A DNA stretch of 64,000 bases from Cellulomonas gilvus ATCC 13127 (GCF_000218545.1 NC_015671.1:682001-746000), one strand, 5' to 3'. Counted from the stretch's first letter, positions 9,579 through 22,793 are shown. Translations and numbers: made by a program. Notes: generated by a model from the sequence alone, not told the origin.

Positions 9579-11141
9579 GTGGCGAGCATCGGCATCCCCC
9601 GCGAGGCAGCGGGACAGCGACTCGTGGCGGCGACGCCCAGCACGGTGAGCAAGCTGGTCGGCCTGGGGTACGACGTGCTGGTCGAGGCGGGCGCGGGCGC
9701 GGCGGCGACGTTCGCCGACGACGCGTACGCCGCGGCGGGTGCGCGCGTGGTCGACACGGCCGCGGCCTGGGGGGCCGACGTCGTCACGGCCGTGGACGCG
9801 CCGGCCGACGAGCAGGTCGGGCTGCTGCGCGAGGGCGCGACGCTGGTCGCGTCGCTGCAGCCCGCCGCACGCGGGCCGCTCGTCGCCGAGCTCGCCCGGC
9901 GCGGCGTGACGGCGCTCGCGCTCGACGCGGTCCCGCGGATCTCCCGCGCGCAGGCGCTCGACGTGCTGTCCTCGATGTCCAACGTCGCGGGCTACCGCGC
10001 GGTCGTCGAGGCCGCGCAGGCGTACGGCGGCATGTTCGCCGGCCAGGTGACCGCAGCGGGCAAGACGCCGCCCGCCAAGGTGTTCGTGATCGGCGCGGGC
10101 GTCGCGGGCCTCGCGGCGATCGGCGCGGCCGACTCGCTCGGCGCGCAGGTGCGCGCGTTCGACGTGCGACCCGAGGTGGGCGAGCAGATCGAGTCGATGG
10201 GCGCGCAGTTCGTGCGCGCACCGCAGGCGCAGCAGGAGATCAGCGCGGACGGGTACGCCAAGCCGCTCACGGCCGAGCAGGCGGCCGCGGCGCTCGACGT
10301 CTACGCGGCCGAGTGCGCGCAGGCGGACATCGTCATCACGACCGCGCTGGTGCGCGGCACGGCGCCGACGACGATCACGGCCGCCGCGGTCGCGGGCATG
10401 CGGCCGGGCTCGGTGATCGTGGACCTCGCGGCCTCCGGCGGCGGCAACTGCGAGCTCACGGTGCCCGGCGAACGCGTCGTCACGGACAACGGCGTCGTCG
10501 TGCTCGGCTGGACCGACCTCGCGGGCCGCATGCCGCAGCACTCGTCGCAGCTGCTCGGCACCAACGTGGTGCACCTGCTGCAGCTCCTCACGCCCGGCAA
10601 GGACGGCACGCCGGTGCTCGACCTCGAGGACCCGGTGCAGCGCGGCATGACCGTCGCGCACGCGGGCGAGGTGCTGTGGCCGCCACCGCCGGTCGCGGTC
10701 TCCGCGGCACCCCCGCCCGCCGCCGCTCCCGCGGGTCCGAGCGAGGCCGAGCTGGCCGCGCAGCGCAAGGACGCCGCGCAGGACGCGTCCCGCCGCGCGC
10801 AGCGCCGCACGGTCGGGTTCGCGCTCGCGGCGGTGCTCGTCACGCTCGGCATCTCGTTCGCGCCCGCCGCGTTCCTCGGCCACTTCACGGTGTTCGTGCT
10901 CGCGGTCTTCGTGGGCTACTACGTGATCTCCAACGTGAGCCACTCGCTGCACACGCCGCTCATGGCCCAGACCAACGCGATCTCCGGGATCATCCTGGTG
11001 GGCGCGCTGCTCCAGATCGGCTCCGACGACCTCGCCGTGACGATCCTGGCGTGCGTCGCCGCGGCCGTCGCGAGTATCAACATCTTCGGCGGGTTCCTGG
11101 TCGCGAACCGGATGATCCGCATGTTCCGCAGGGGTGCCTGA
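9579..11141 (+). CDS. pntA: NAD(P) transhydrogenase subunit alpha
   Basis: Proton-translocating transhydrogenase alpha subunit. It transfers hydride between NAD(H) and NADP(H) using the proton gradient, chiefly to make NADPH. About 520 residues from GTG 9579 (GGAGG 5 bases before the start). Order: AlaDH/PNT N-terminal domain ([19 protein letters not shown]), NAD-binding Rossmann domain ([33 protein letters not shown]), an Ala/Pro linker, then a membrane domain of about four helices from about 430 ([17 protein letters not shown] to the end). The two halves that are separate proteins in some bacteria are fused here, as in E. coli. It overlaps pntB by one base. Confidence 0.93.
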   Translation: MASIGIPREAAGQRLVAATPSTVSKLVGLGYDVLVEAGAGAAATFADDAYAAAGARVVDTAAAWGADVVTAVDAPADEQVGLLREGATLVASLQPAARGPLVAELARRGVTALALDAVPRISRAQALDVLSSMSNVAGYRAVVEAAQAYGGMFAGQVTAAGKTPPAKVFVIGAGVAGLAAIGAADSLGAQVRAFDVRPEVGEQIESMGAQFVRAPQAQQEISADGYAKPLTAEQAAAALDVYAAECAQADIVITTALVRGTAPTTITAAAVAGMRPGSVIVDLAASGGGNCELTVPGERVVTDNGVVVLGWTDLAGRMPQHSSQLLGTNVVHLLQLLTPGKDGTPVLDLEDPVQRGMTVAHAGEVLWPPPPVAVSAAPPPAAAPAGPSEAELAAQRKDAAQDASRRAQRRTVGFALAAVLVTLGISFAPAAFLGHFTVFVLAVFVGYYVISNVSHSLHTPLMAQTNAISGIILVGALLQIGSDDLAVTILACVAAAVASINIFGGFLVANRMIRMFRRGA

Positions 11142-12535
11142 TGACGCTCGTCTCCCTCGCCCAGGCGACCTACGTGCTCGCCGCCGTGCTGTTCGTGCTC
11201 TCGCTGGCCGGGCTGAGCAAGCAGCAGACCGCCGCGCGCGGCAACGTCCTCGGCATGGTCGGCATGGGCCTCGCGCTCGCCGCGACCATCGCGCTCGCGT
11301 TGCGCGACTCGCAGCGCCCGGAGCTCGTGACCGCGCTGCTCATCGCGCTCGTGCTCGCGGTCGGCGTCGTGGTGGGCACGTGGCAGGCGCGTCGCGTCGA
11401 GATGACGCAGATGCCCGAGCTCATCGCGATGCTGCACTCGTTCGTCGGGCTCGCCGCGGTGCTCGTGGGGTTCAACTCCTACCTGACCGAGCCGCCGCAC
11501 GGCATCCACCTGGTCGAGGTGTTCCTGGGCGTGCTGATCGGCGCGATCACGTTCACCGGGTCGATCGTCGCGTTCCTCAAGCTCTCGGCGCGCATCAAGA
11601 GCGCGCCCCTGACGCTGCCCGGGCGCAACCTGCTCAACCTCGCCGCCCTGGTCGTCTCGGCTGGGCTGCTCGCGTGGTTCGTCGCGGCGCCCTCGCTGTG
11701 GCCGCTGGTGCTCATGACGGCCGTGGCGCTCGCGCTCGGCTGGCACCTGGTGGCCGCGATCGGTGGCGGGGACATGCCCGTCGTCGTCTCGATGCTGAAC
11801 TCGTACTCGGGCTGGGCCGCCGCGGCCGCGGGCTTCATGCTCAGCAACGACCTGCTGATCGTCACCGGTGCGCTCGTCGGCGCGTCCGGCGCGATCCTGT
11901 CCTACATCATGTGCCGCGCCATGAACCGGTCGTTCGTCTCGGTCATCCTCGGCGGGTTCGGCGCGGCCGAGGGCGCGGCGGCTCCCACCGGCGGGCCCGT
12001 GGGCGAGCACCGCGAGGCGTCGGCGGACGACGTCGCCGCGATGCTGGGCGATGCTCGCTCGGTGGTGATCACGCCCGGCTACGGCATGGCGGTCGCCAAG
12101 GCGCAGTACCCGGTGGCCGAGCTGGTCGCCACGCTGCGCGGCCGCGGGATCGACGTGCGCTTCGGCGTGCACCCCGTGGCCGGCCGGCTCCCCGGGCACA
12201 TGAACGTGCTGCTCGCCGAGGCCAAGGTGCCGTACGACATCGTGCTCGAGATGGACGAGATCAACGACGACCTGGCGCAGACCGACGTCGTGCTGGTGAT
12301 CGGCGCCAACGACACGGTCAACCCCGCGGCGCTCGACGACCCGTCCTCGCCGATCGCGGGCATGCCCGTGCTCGAGGTGTGGAAGGCCAAGCAGGTGATC
12401 GTGTTCAAGCGGTCGATGGCCACGGGGTACGCGGGCGTGCAGAACCCGCTGTTCTTCCGGGACAACACCGCGATGCTGTTCGGCGACGCCAAGGAGCAGA
12501 CCGACCGGATCGTGGCGGCGCTGCACTCCGCCTGA
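11141..12535 (+). CDS. pntB: NAD(P) transhydrogenase subunit beta
   Basis: Beta subunit: eight or more N-terminal membrane helices (to about residue 270) forming the proton path, then the NADP(H)-binding domain III. The domain III signature is visible at about 300-400 ([76 protein letters not shown]). It has 464 residues, normal length. The ATG at 11141 shares its A with the pntA stop, so the two are translationally coupled. The product works only as a complex with PntA in the cytoplasmic membrane. Confidence 0.95.
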   Translation: MTLVSLAQATYVLAAVLFVLSLAGLSKQQTAARGNVLGMVGMGLALAATIALALRDSQRPELVTALLIALVLAVGVVVGTWQARRVEMTQMPELIAMLHSFVGLAAVLVGFNSYLTEPPHGIHLVEVFLGVLIGAITFTGSIVAFLKLSARIKSAPLTLPGRNLLNLAALVVSAGLLAWFVAAPSLWPLVLMTAVALALGWHLVAAIGGGDMPVVVSMLNSYSGWAAAAAGFMLSNDLLIVTGALVGASGAILSYIMCRAMNRSFVSVILGGFGAAEGAAAPTGGPVGEHREASADDVAAMLGDARSVVITPGYGMAVAKAQYPVAELVATLRGRGIDVRFGVHPVAGRLPGHMNVLLAEAKVPYDIVLEMDEINDDLAQTDVVLVIGANDTVNPAALDDPSSPIAGMPVLEVWKAKQVIVFKRSMATGYAGVQNPLFFRDNTAMLFGDAKEQTDRIVAALHSA

Positions 12536-12567
12536 CCTGCGACGTCGTCGCGGACGGGCCTGCCGTC

Positions 12568-12577
12568 GAACCGTTTC
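12568..12577. promoter_or_regulatory. Palindrome and -10 box upstream of the xylanase
   Basis: GAACCGTTTC is a 10-bp near-palindrome with a central CG, the style of LacI-family operators, about 95 bases before the xylanase start. A -10-like TAGCGT follows at 12607-12612. Sugar-responsive control is plausible but the motif is short. Confidence 0.25.
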
Positions 12578-12662
12578 ACCCCTGGTGGGGCGGACCGGGT
12601 GGTCCCTAGCGTCGCGGCCGAGCCCCGCACCCGTGCCGGGCCACGTCGCGAAGGAGCGAGCC

Positions 12663-16177
<3,515 letters not shown>

Positions 16178-16214
16178 GCACGTCAGCCTGACCGGTCGGC
16201 ACCACCGACCGGAC

Positions 16215-16252
16215 CCGAGGCCGGTCGCCCCGCACGGGGCGGCCGGCCTCGG
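16215..16252 (+). terminator. Enolase terminator hairpin
   Basis: Long inverted repeat (CCGAGGCCGG...CGCCCCG, two-base loop, CGGGGCG...CCGGCCTCGG; 17 pairs with one mismatch) 38 bases after the eno stop. There is no long T-run, as is common in actinobacteria. Confidence 0.75.
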
Positions 16253-16367
16253 TCGTGCCCGGCCGCGGTGCGCCGGATGTGCAGAGTTGGTGAACACGCC
16301 GATCCGGACACGGCCGAGCGGCAGCGCATCCGCAGGTCGGGGCGTCCGCGCAGGCACAATCGGACGC

Positions 16368-17321
16368 ATGCCGTCGCCCCGTCGCCCCGTCGAGCCGCGC
16401 GCGGCCGACGCACGCGCGGCCGCGGCCCGTCCTCCAGTGCCACGTCCGGCTCCGGCCACACCCGCGCGCGGCACCTCGTCGGAGGTCGCCGGAGGCGCCC
16501 GGCGCGCGCCGTCCGGGGCCGCGAGCACCCCCGGACGCGGTGCACCCGCGGTCCGTCGGGGCGCCGCTCCGGCGCGCGCGACGGCACCCGGCGCGCCCGT
16601 CCCGCCGCGCACCGGTGCGGGGGCGACACCCCCGCGCGACCCGTCACGACGCACGCCGGCGACGCCCGCGCGCGGCACCGCGGCCGCGCCGCGCGTCTCG
16701 GCGTCCGCGCGCCCACCGGCCCCGTCACGGGGCGCCGGCCGCGGCTCGTCGCCGCGCCCGTCCGCGAGCCGCCCCGCGGGGCGGACGCCGTCGACGCCTC
16801 CGCGCGGCACCGCACGCGCGGAGGTGGTGCAGACCAAGGTGCCCCGCCTGTTCTCGGTCCGCGCGATCGTGCTGGGCGTCGTCCTGGTGCTCGCGTTCGT
16901 GCTGGTGTACCCGACGCTGCACACGTACCTGCGGCAGCAGGTCGAGCTGCGGGGCCTGCGGCAGGACGTCGCGGCGGCGCGTGAGCGCAACGACGACCTC
17001 GAGGCCGAGCTCGCGCGGTGGGACGACCCCGCGTACATCACGGCGCAGGCGCGTGAGCGGCTCGCGTACGTGTTCCCGGGCGAGACGGCGTTCCGTGTGG
17101 TGGACCCGGAGTCGGTCGAGGAGCCCGCGGCACCGGTCGACGAGCAGGACACCCCGGTGGCCACGACCACCGCCGAGGTGCCGTGGTACTCCGCGCTGTG
17201 GGACTCGATGGCGGTCGCGGGCGCCGAGCCGACGACCGACGACGCGACGACGCCGGAGAAGGACTCGCGGACCGGCACGGACGACGGCGCAGGCGCGAAG
17301 AAGGGCACCGACGCGCCCTGA
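16368..17321 (+). CDS. FtsB/DivIC-like septum formation initiator with long disordered N-terminus
   Basis: Bitopic membrane protein of the division complex, 317 residues from ATG 16368; a CACAAT box 7 bases upstream suggests leaderless translation. Residues 1 to about 155 are an Ala/Pro/Arg-rich, probably disordered cytosolic tail with repeated PARGT/PPRGT motifs. A single membrane helix follows (LFSVRAIVLGVVLVLAFVLVY), then an extracytoplasmic coiled coil (LRQQVELRGLRQDVAAARERNDDLEAELARW) and the DivIC tail (DPAYITAQARERLAYVFPGE). Position after eno matches the DivIC-like gene of other actinobacteria (Rv1024 in M. tuberculosis). FtsB family members are about 100 residues, so the tail is a lineage addition, perhaps for binding nucleic acid or partners (inference). 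Confidence 0.85.
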   Translation: MPSPRRPVEPRAADARAAAARPPVPRPAPATPARGTSSEVAGGARRAPSGAASTPGRGAPAVRRGAAPARATAPGAPVPPRTGAGATPPRDPSRRTPATPARGTAAAPRVSASARPPAPSRGAGRGSSPRPSASRPAGRTPSTPPRGTARAEVVQTKVPRLFSVRAIVLGVVLVLAFVLVYPTLHTYLRQQVELRGLRQDVAAARERNDDLEAELARWDDPAYITAQARERLAYVFPGETAFRVVDPESVEEPAAPVDEQDTPVATTTAEVPWYSALWDSMAVAGAEPTTDDATTPEKDSRTGTDDGAGAKKGTDAP

Positions 17322-17414
17322 CGGCCGCGCACGCGTGCGCGCGGACGCACCCCGGGTGCGGGGGACAATGGTCGCCGCCGGGCTCCCACCCGGTCCCGAC
17401 CCCCGGAGGAACCC

Positions 17415-17915
17415 GTGCCCACCAGCGCCCCCGACGTGACCGAGCGCGACCTCGAGGTGCTCACCGAGCAGCTCGGCCGGCCGCCGCGCGGCGTCGTCGG
17501 CGTCGCCGCGCGGTGCGTGTGCGGGCGCCCGCTCGTCGTCCGGACGGCCCCGCGGCTCGACGACGGCACGCCGTTCCCGACGACGTACTACCTGACGAGC
17601 CCGCAGGCGGTCGCGGCGGTGAGCACGCTCGAGGCGTCCGGGCTGATGAAGGAGTGGACCGCACGGATCGCGGACGACGAGGAGCTCGCGGCCGCCTACG
17701 GGCGTGCGCACGAGGCGTACCTGGCCGACCGCGCCGAGCTCGGCGACGTGCCCGAGATCGCGGGGATCTCGGCCGGCGGGATGCCGACGCGCGTCAAGTG
17801 CCTGCACGTCCTGGTCGGCCACGCGCTGGCCGCCGGACCCGGGGTGAACCCGTTCGGCGACGAGGCGCTCGAGCTGCTCGCGGACGTCTGGCGGCCGGAC
17901 CGCTGCACCTGCTGA
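17415..17915 (+). CDS. DUF501 family protein
   Basis: Cytosolic protein of unknown function, 166 residues, from GTG 17415 with GGAGG 6 bases upstream. It has the conserved DUF501 features: RPPRGVVGVAARCVCGRPLVV near the N-terminus, FPTTYYLTSP, and the C-terminal GGMPTRVKCLHVLVGHALAAGPGVNPFGD. Cysteines at about 34 and 36, the conserved KCLH cysteine, and the terminal CTC are possible metal ligands. In actinobacteria it almost always lies between the DivIC-like gene and Ppx/GppA, as here. Confidence 0.88.
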   Translation: MPTSAPDVTERDLEVLTEQLGRPPRGVVGVAARCVCGRPLVVRTAPRLDDGTPFPTTYYLTSPQAVAAVSTLEASGLMKEWTARIADDEELAAAYGRAHEAYLADRAELGDVPEIAGISAGGMPTRVKCLHVLVGHALAAGPGVNPFGDEALELLADVWRPDRCTC

Positions 17916-17943
17916 CCCCGCGCGGGATGGGAGGATGTCCGCC

Positions 17944-18906
17944 GTGACGCGCGTGGCAGCCATCGACTGCGGGACCAACTCCATCCGACTCCTGGTGGCG
18001 GACGTGGACGTCGCGGCGGGCACGCTGCACGACCTGGACCGGCGCTCGGAGGTCGTGCGCCTGGGCCAGGGTGTGGACCGCACGGGCCGCCTGGCCCCCG
18101 AGGCGCTCGCGCGCACGCTCGAGGCGAGCGCGCGCTACGCGGAGATCTGCCGCGACCTCGGCGTCGAGGCGATCCGGTTCGTCGCCACGTCGGCCTCGCG
18201 CGACGCGGAGAACCGGGCGGACTTCGTCGACGGCGTGCGTGCGCTCCTGGGTGTCGAGCCCGAGGTCGTCTCGGGTCAGGAGGAGGCGGCGCTGTCGTTC
18301 CGCGGGGCCACGGGCGTGGTCGCGGCGCGGCACGCGGGTCCGTACCTGGTGGTCGACCTGGGCGGCGGCAGCACCGAGGTGGTGCTGGGGACGCGTGAGC
18401 CGGAGGCCGCGCTCTCGATGGACGTGGGCTGCGTGCGGCTCACCGAGCGCCACCTGCTGGGCGACCCGCCCACGGACGACGAGCGCGCGGCGGCGCTGCG
18501 CGACGTCGAGGCGGCGCTCGACGAGGCCGCGGCCGTGGTGCCGCTGGGGCGGACGGTCACGCTCGTCGGCCTGGCCGGGTCCGTGACGACCGTGACCGCG
18601 CACGCGCTCGGCCTGCCGTCCTACCAGCCCGAGCGCATCGACGGTGCGGTTCTCACGGTGCCGGACGTGCTCGCGGCGTGCGAGGACCTGCTCGGCCGCA
18701 CGCGCGCCGAGCGAGCGGAGCTGGGCTTCATGCACCCGGGCCGGGTCGACGTGATCGGCGCGGGCGCGCTGGTGTGGCACGCCGTGGTGAGCCGGGTGCG
18801 GGACGAGGTCGCGGCCGCGGGAGGGCGGCTCGAGGGCGTCGTGACGTCCGAGCACGACATCCTCGACGGCATCGCGTGGAGCGCGGCGGAGCGCCTCGCG
18901 CGCTGA
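17944..18906 (+). CDS. Ppx/GppA exopolyphosphatase
   Basis: Hydrolyses polyphosphate ends and/or pppGpp, linking phosphate reserves to the stringent response. About 320 residues of the ASKHA fold, the short two-domain actinobacterial type. Phosphate-1 motif AAIDCGTNSIRLLVAD at the start, YLVVDLGGGSTEVVLG at about 138-153, and a C-terminal HPGRVDVIGAGALV. The start chosen is GTG 17944: GGGAGG at 17929-17934 is ideally spaced from it but directly abuts the alternative ATG 17935, which would add three residues. Last gene of the eno-DUF501 group. Substrate preference cannot be read from sequence. Confidence 0.9.
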   Translation: MTRVAAIDCGTNSIRLLVADVDVAAGTLHDLDRRSEVVRLGQGVDRTGRLAPEALARTLEASARYAEICRDLGVEAIRFVATSASRDAENRADFVDGVRALLGVEPEVVSGQEEAALSFRGATGVVAARHAGPYLVVDLGGGSTEVVLGTREPEAALSMDVGCVRLTERHLLGDPPTDDERAAALRDVEAALDEAAAVVPLGRTVTLVGLAGSVTTVTAHALGLPSYQPERIDGAVLTVPDVLAACEDLLGRTRAERAELGFMHPGRVDVIGAGALVWHAVVSRVRDEVAAAGGRLEGVVTSEHDILDGIAWSAAERLAR

Positions 18907-18932
18907 GCGCCGCCGCGGCGCGCCGCGCGGAC

Positions 18933-18944
18933 GGAACCGCTCCC
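18933..18944. promoter_or_regulatory. Partial CelR-like operator
   Basis: GGAACCGCTCCC matches 10 of 12 bases of GGGAGCGCTCCC, the core of the CelR operator described in Thermobifida. It lies 77 bases before a better site and would fit a second, weaker binding site for the beta-glucosidase promoter. Confidence 0.35.
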
Positions 18945-19020
18945 GGCGCGTCGTCCACATTCCCCCTCAGGGGGGTCGACTCTCGTCGGTCCGGCCTGGC
19001 ACCATGGTCCGGTCGCGCCG

Positions 19021-19034
19021 TGGGAACGCTTCCA
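19021..19034. promoter_or_regulatory. CelR-like operator ahead of beta-glucosidase
   Basis: TGGGAACGCTTCCA matches 12 of 14 bases of TGGGAGCGCTCCCA, the LacI-family CelR operator of cellulolytic actinobacteria. It lies 38 bases before the beta-glucosidase ATG, where a repressor would block transcription. This predicts cellobiose-inducible expression. Confidence 0.6.
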
Positions 19035-19071
19035 TGGTGCAGCCCACGACAGCTCGACGAGGAGCCACCGC

Positions 19072-20562
19072 ATGGACCAGCCCACCGTCCGCACCACGGA
19101 CGGCCCACCGATCGCGCGACGCACCGTCCTGGAGATGGGGTGCGGGCTCGTCGGGCTCGGCCTGCTGGCGGCGTGCTCGGACGACGCGCCGCTGCCGGCG
19201 CCGACCCCGACGGCGACGCCGACCGGGTGGGTCGCGCCGGCGTCGATGAGCTTCCCGGACGGGTTCGTGTGGGGTGCCGCGACGTCCGCGTTCCAGGTCG
19301 AGGGCTCGACGACGGCGGACGGCCGCGGCCCGTCCATCTGGGACACGTTCTGCGCGCAGCCGGGCCGCATCGACGACGGCTCGACGGGTGACCCGGCCGC
19401 GGACCAGTACGTGCGCTGGGAGTCGGACCTGGACCTCATGGTGGGGCTCGGGCTGCAGGCCTACCGGTTCTCGGTCTCGTGGCCGCGCATCGTGCCCGAG
19501 GGCAGCGGGCCCGTGAACCAGAAGGGCGTGGACCACTACCGCCGGCTGGTGGACGGCATGCTCGATCGCGGGCTGCACCCCGCGATCACGCTGTACCACT
19601 GGGACCTGCCGCAGCCGCTGCAGGACGCGGGCGGCTGGGTGAACCGCGACACCGCGGACCGGTTCGCCGAGTACGCGGCGGTCATGTTCGAGGCGCTGCG
19701 TGACGTCGAGGCGACGTGGCTGACCATCAACGAGCCCAAGACCACGGCGATGGTCGGCTACGCGGGCACCGAGCACGCGCCCGGCCTGGGTGACCTGGAC
19801 GCCGGCATGGCGTCCGTGCACCACCAGCTGCTCGCGCACGGCAAGGCCGTCCGCGCCTTCCGGTCCGTCGGGGGAGCGGGCGGCATCGGCATCGCGCTCA
19901 ACCTCATGCCCGTCTACCCTGCCGAGGGCGCCGAGCAGGCCGCGCGGCACCTGGACGCCGCGGAGAACCGGCTGTACCTGGACCCGGTGCTGCTCGGCAC
20001 GTACCCCGACGACGCGGTGGGCGACCTGCCGGGTCAGCTGGGCGCGGACCGCGACGCGTTCGAGGCGCTCGTGCTCGACGACGACCTGGAGGTCATCTCC
20101 TCGCCGTGCGACGTGCTCGCGGTGCAGTACTACGGCGTGGCGGGCATCGACAAGGGTGGCTCCTGGCTGCAGCTGTACCCGCGCTCGCCCGCGGGCTGGC
20201 AGCAGGTCCACGCCGAGGGCCTGTACGAGACGCTCGTCGGCCTGCGGGCGGACTACCCGGACCTGCCGCCGCTGGTCATCTCGGAGAACGGCACGCCGGA
20301 CCCGGACCCGCAGGGGCAGATCGACGACCCCGTGCGGCTCGAGTTCCTGCGCACGCACCTCCAGCAGGCCGCGCGCGCGGTCGACGAGGGTGTGGACCTT
20401 CGGCAGTACTACGCGTGGTCGCTGCTCGACAACTTCGAGTGGGCGCGCGGCATGGCGCAGCGGTGGGGGATCGTGCACGTGGACTTCGACACCCAGGAGC
20501 GCACCCCGAAGGCGAGCGCACGCTGGTACGCCGGCGTGGTGGCGGCGAACGCGGTGGCCTGA
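19072..20562 (+). CDS. GH1 beta-glucosidase, predicted Tat-type lipoprotein
   Basis: Releases glucose from cellobiose and short cello-oligosaccharides. It has 496 residues. The N-terminus is unusual for GH1: a twin-arginine pair (ARR, 15-17), a hydrophobic run and the lipobox LLAAC with Cys35, then a Pro/Thr spacer ([11 protein letters not shown]) before the barrel starts at FPDGFVWGAATSAFQVEG. Acid/base Glu221 is in TINEP and nucleophile Glu405 in ISENG; the C-terminus has YAWSLLDNFEWARG. GH1 enzymes are normally cytosolic, so this one is probably folded inside, exported by Tat and anchored on the outer face of the membrane. The CelR-like operator upstream suggests induction by cellobiose. 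Confidence 0.92.
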   Translation: MDQPTVRTTDGPPIARRTVLEMGCGLVGLGLLAACSDDAPLPAPTPTATPTGWVAPASMSFPDGFVWGAATSAFQVEGSTTADGRGPSIWDTFCAQPGRIDDGSTGDPAADQYVRWESDLDLMVGLGLQAYRFSVSWPRIVPEGSGPVNQKGVDHYRRLVDGMLDRGLHPAITLYHWDLPQPLQDAGGWVNRDTADRFAEYAAVMFEALRDVEATWLTINEPKTTAMVGYAGTEHAPGLGDLDAGMASVHHQLLAHGKAVRAFRSVGGAGGIGIALNLMPVYPAEGAEQAARHLDAAENRLYLDPVLLGTYPDDAVGDLPGQLGADRDAFEALVLDDDLEVISSPCDVLAVQYYGVAGIDKGGSWLQLYPRSPAGWQQVHAEGLYETLVGLRADYPDLPPLVISENGTPDPDPQGQIDDPVRLEFLRTHLQQAARAVDEGVDLRQYYAWSLLDNFEWARGMAQRWGIVHVDFDTQERTPKASARWYAGVVAANAVA

Positions 20563-20678
20563 CCGCACGCGCCGTCCCGGCGTCGTGACGACTCTCACAG
20601 GTCACCCGGGACCATTGTGCGCAGCGTCACCGGGGCCCCGGGGTGTCCCCTGCGGGGCACGCGGATACCGTTGCAGGT

Positions 20679-22142
20679 ATGCCTCAGTCTGCCTCGACCC
20701 CGGTTGGCGCTGCGCCGGACGTGCCCCGTCCGACCAAGCCGCGCAAGGTGCCCCGTGTGCTCGTCCTCGGGGGCGGGACCGTCGGCCTGTACACCGCGCG
20801 CCGCCTGCGCAAGCGGCTCGGCAAGCGCGAGGCCGCGATCGTCGTCGTGGACCCGCGTCCGTACATGACGTACGCGCCGTTCCTGCCCGAGGCCGCGGCC
20901 GGGTCCATCGACCCGCGCAACGTGGTCGCGCCGCACCGTCGCGCCCTCAAGGGCGTCGACGTGCTGCAGGGCAAGGTCTCGCAGATCCACCACGCGGAGC
21001 GCACGGTCGAGATCACGCCCGAGGAGGGCGAGCCGTACTGGGTCACGTACGACCACCTGGTGGTCGGCCTGGGCTCGGTGGCGCGCACGCTGCCGATCCC
21101 GGGGCTGGCCGAGCAGGCGATCGGGTTCAAGAACGTGGAGGAGGCCATCGCGGTCCGCAACCACGTGCTGAACCGCATCGAGGCCGCCGCGTCCACGTGG
21201 GACCCCGAGCTGCGCCGCCGCATGCTGACGTTCGTCTTCGTCGGCGGCGGGTTCGCGGGCATCGAGGCGCTCGCCGAGCTCGAGGACATCGCGCGGTACA
21301 CGGTCGCGCACTACAAGCAGATCGAGCAGGACGAGCTGCGGTTCGTGCTGGTCGAGGGCAGCCCGCGCATCCTGCCCGAGGTGAGCGAGGAGCTGGGTGG
21401 CTACACGCTCGAGCAGCTGCGCAAGCGCCGCATCGAGATCCACCTGTCCACGTTCCTGAGCTCGTGCGTCGACGGGCACATCGTGCTGTCGAACAAGCTC
21501 GAGTTCGACGCCGACACGGTCGTGTGGACGGCGGGCGTCAAGGCCAACCCCGTGCTCCAGCAGTCGGACCTCCCGCTGGACCAGATGGGCCGCGTGACGT
21601 GCAACGCCGCGCTCCAGGTGGTCGACGCGGACGGCACCGTGGTCCCGGACGCGTACGCCGCCGGCGACTGCGCCGCGGTGCCGGACCTGTACGAGCCCGG
21701 CAAGTTCTGCCCGCCCAACGCGCAGCACGCGCTGCGCCAGGGCAACCACCTGGGCGACAACCTGGCGCGCGTGCTGCGCTCGGCCGAGGTCACGGACTAC
21801 AAGCACAAGAACGTGGGCGCCGTCGCGTCGCTCGGCATGTACAAGGGCGTCGCGCAGATGTTCGGCAAGATCAAGGTCCGCGGGTTCCCCGCGTGGGTGC
21901 TGCACCGCACGTACCACGTGTTCGCGATGCCGACCGTCAACCGCAAGCTGCGGATCATGGCCGGCTGGACGGGTTCGCTGCTGCTTCGCCGTGAGGTGGT
22001 CCCGCTCGGCGCGCTGCACGACCCGCGTGCGGAGTTCCGTGCCGCGTCGGTGCCGCCCAAGCCGCGGATCGTCGAGCCGTCCGAGAAGGACCCGGAGATC
22101 GCGGGCGGGACCGCGGCGGCGAAGGCCAAGAGCGCGAGCTGA
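20679..22142 (+). CDS. ndh: Type II NADH dehydrogenase
   Basis: Non-proton-pumping NADH:quinone oxidoreductase on the cytosolic face of the membrane, about 487 residues. The FAD-binding Rossmann motif PRVLVLGGGTVGLYTARRL is at about 29-47. The second NADH-binding fold has FVFVGGGFAGIEALAELED at about 185-203, and the FAD-closing AYAAGDCAAVPD is at about 325-336. The C-terminal membrane-association region has AWVLHRTYHVFAMPTVNRKLRI. ATG 20679 follows TACCGT by 7 bases, which suggests leaderless expression; an upstream in-frame ATG at 20643 is less likely. Convergent with the HxlR gene, with only 6 bases between stops. Confidence 0.9.
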   Translation: MPQSASTPVGAAPDVPRPTKPRKVPRVLVLGGGTVGLYTARRLRKRLGKREAAIVVVDPRPYMTYAPFLPEAAAGSIDPRNVVAPHRRALKGVDVLQGKVSQIHHAERTVEITPEEGEPYWVTYDHLVVGLGSVARTLPIPGLAEQAIGFKNVEEAIAVRNHVLNRIEAAASTWDPELRRRMLTFVFVGGGFAGIEALAELEDIARYTVAHYKQIEQDELRFVLVEGSPRILPEVSEELGGYTLEQLRKRRIEIHLSTFLSSCVDGHIVLSNKLEFDADTVVWTAGVKANPVLQQSDLPLDQMGRVTCNAALQVVDADGTVVPDAYAAGDCAAVPDLYEPGKFCPPNAQHALRQGNHLGDNLARVLRSAEVTDYKHKNVGAVASLGMYKGVAQMFGKIKVRGFPAWVLHRTYHVFAMPTVNRKLRIMAGWTGSLLLRREVVPLGALHDPRAEFRAASVPPKPRIVEPSEKDPEIAGGTAAAKAKSAS

Positions 22143-22148
22143 TCGGGT

Positions 22149-22793
22149 TCAGGCCGAGCGTCCCGCGGCCGCGGCCGCCAGCAGCGCGTCGAGCACGCCC
22201 GCGTCGTCCTGGACGCGTGCGCCCATCGCCGTGGCGGTGCGTGCGCTGACCGCGCCCGCGAGCAGGCCCAGCACGAGCGCGGTCGGGGCCTGCACGCGCG
22301 CGTCGGGCCGGTCCTCGCGCGCGAGCTCGATGCGCACACCCGCCGCCTCGGCGTGGACCGTCAGCGCCAGCCCGTCCGCCTCGACCGCGATCCGTCCGGG
22401 GCGTGTGACGACCGCACCGTGCAACAGCGCGTGCGCCGCGAGCGCGAGCCACTGCGGCTGCACGGTGTCCCCGGGCCGGGGCCCCGACGCCATGAGCGGG
22501 GCGCCCCACCGCACGAGCCCGAGCACGGGTTCGCGCAGGTCCGCGCCGCGCGGTGTGAGCGCGTAGACGACCGCCTTGCGACCCTCCTCCTGGCGGCGTT
22601 CGACGATCCCGGCGGCCACCAGGTGCCGCAGCCGATCGGTCAGGAGGTTGCTGGCGACCCCGGGCAGCGCCGCCCGCAGCTCGGTGTGCCGGCGCTCGCG
22701 GATGAGCAGCTCGCGCACGATCAGCAGGTTCCAGCGGTCGCCGATCAGGTCGAGCGCGCGGGCCAGGCCGCAGAACTGCTGGTAACCCTGCAC
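22149..22793 (-). CDS. HxlR-family transcriptional regulator
   Basis: Winged-helix regulator, 214 residues from GTG 22793 (GAAGGAG 7 bases upstream on the minus strand). The HxlR domain is at about 1-100: YQQFCGLARALDLIGDRWNLLIVRELL, RRHTELRAALPGVASNLLTDRLRHLVAAGIVERR, YALTPRGADL. The Cys in FCGLAR is at the position used for redox sensing in some family members. A C-terminal half of about 110 residues (from about 105) is an SCP2-like or unknown small domain. It is divergent from the hydrolase at 22860, and a palindrome between them is the natural binding site. The inducer is unknown. Confidence 0.85.
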   Translation of the reverse strand: MQGYQQFCGLARALDLIGDRWNLLIVRELLIRERRHTELRAALPGVASNLLTDRLRHLVAAGIVERRQEEGRKAVVYALTPRGADLREPVLGLVRWGAPLMASGPRPGDTVQPQWLALAAHALLHGAVVTRPGRIAVEADGLALTVHAEAAGVRIELAREDRPDARVQAPTALVLGLLAGAVSARTATAMGARVQDDAGVLDALLAAAAAGRSA

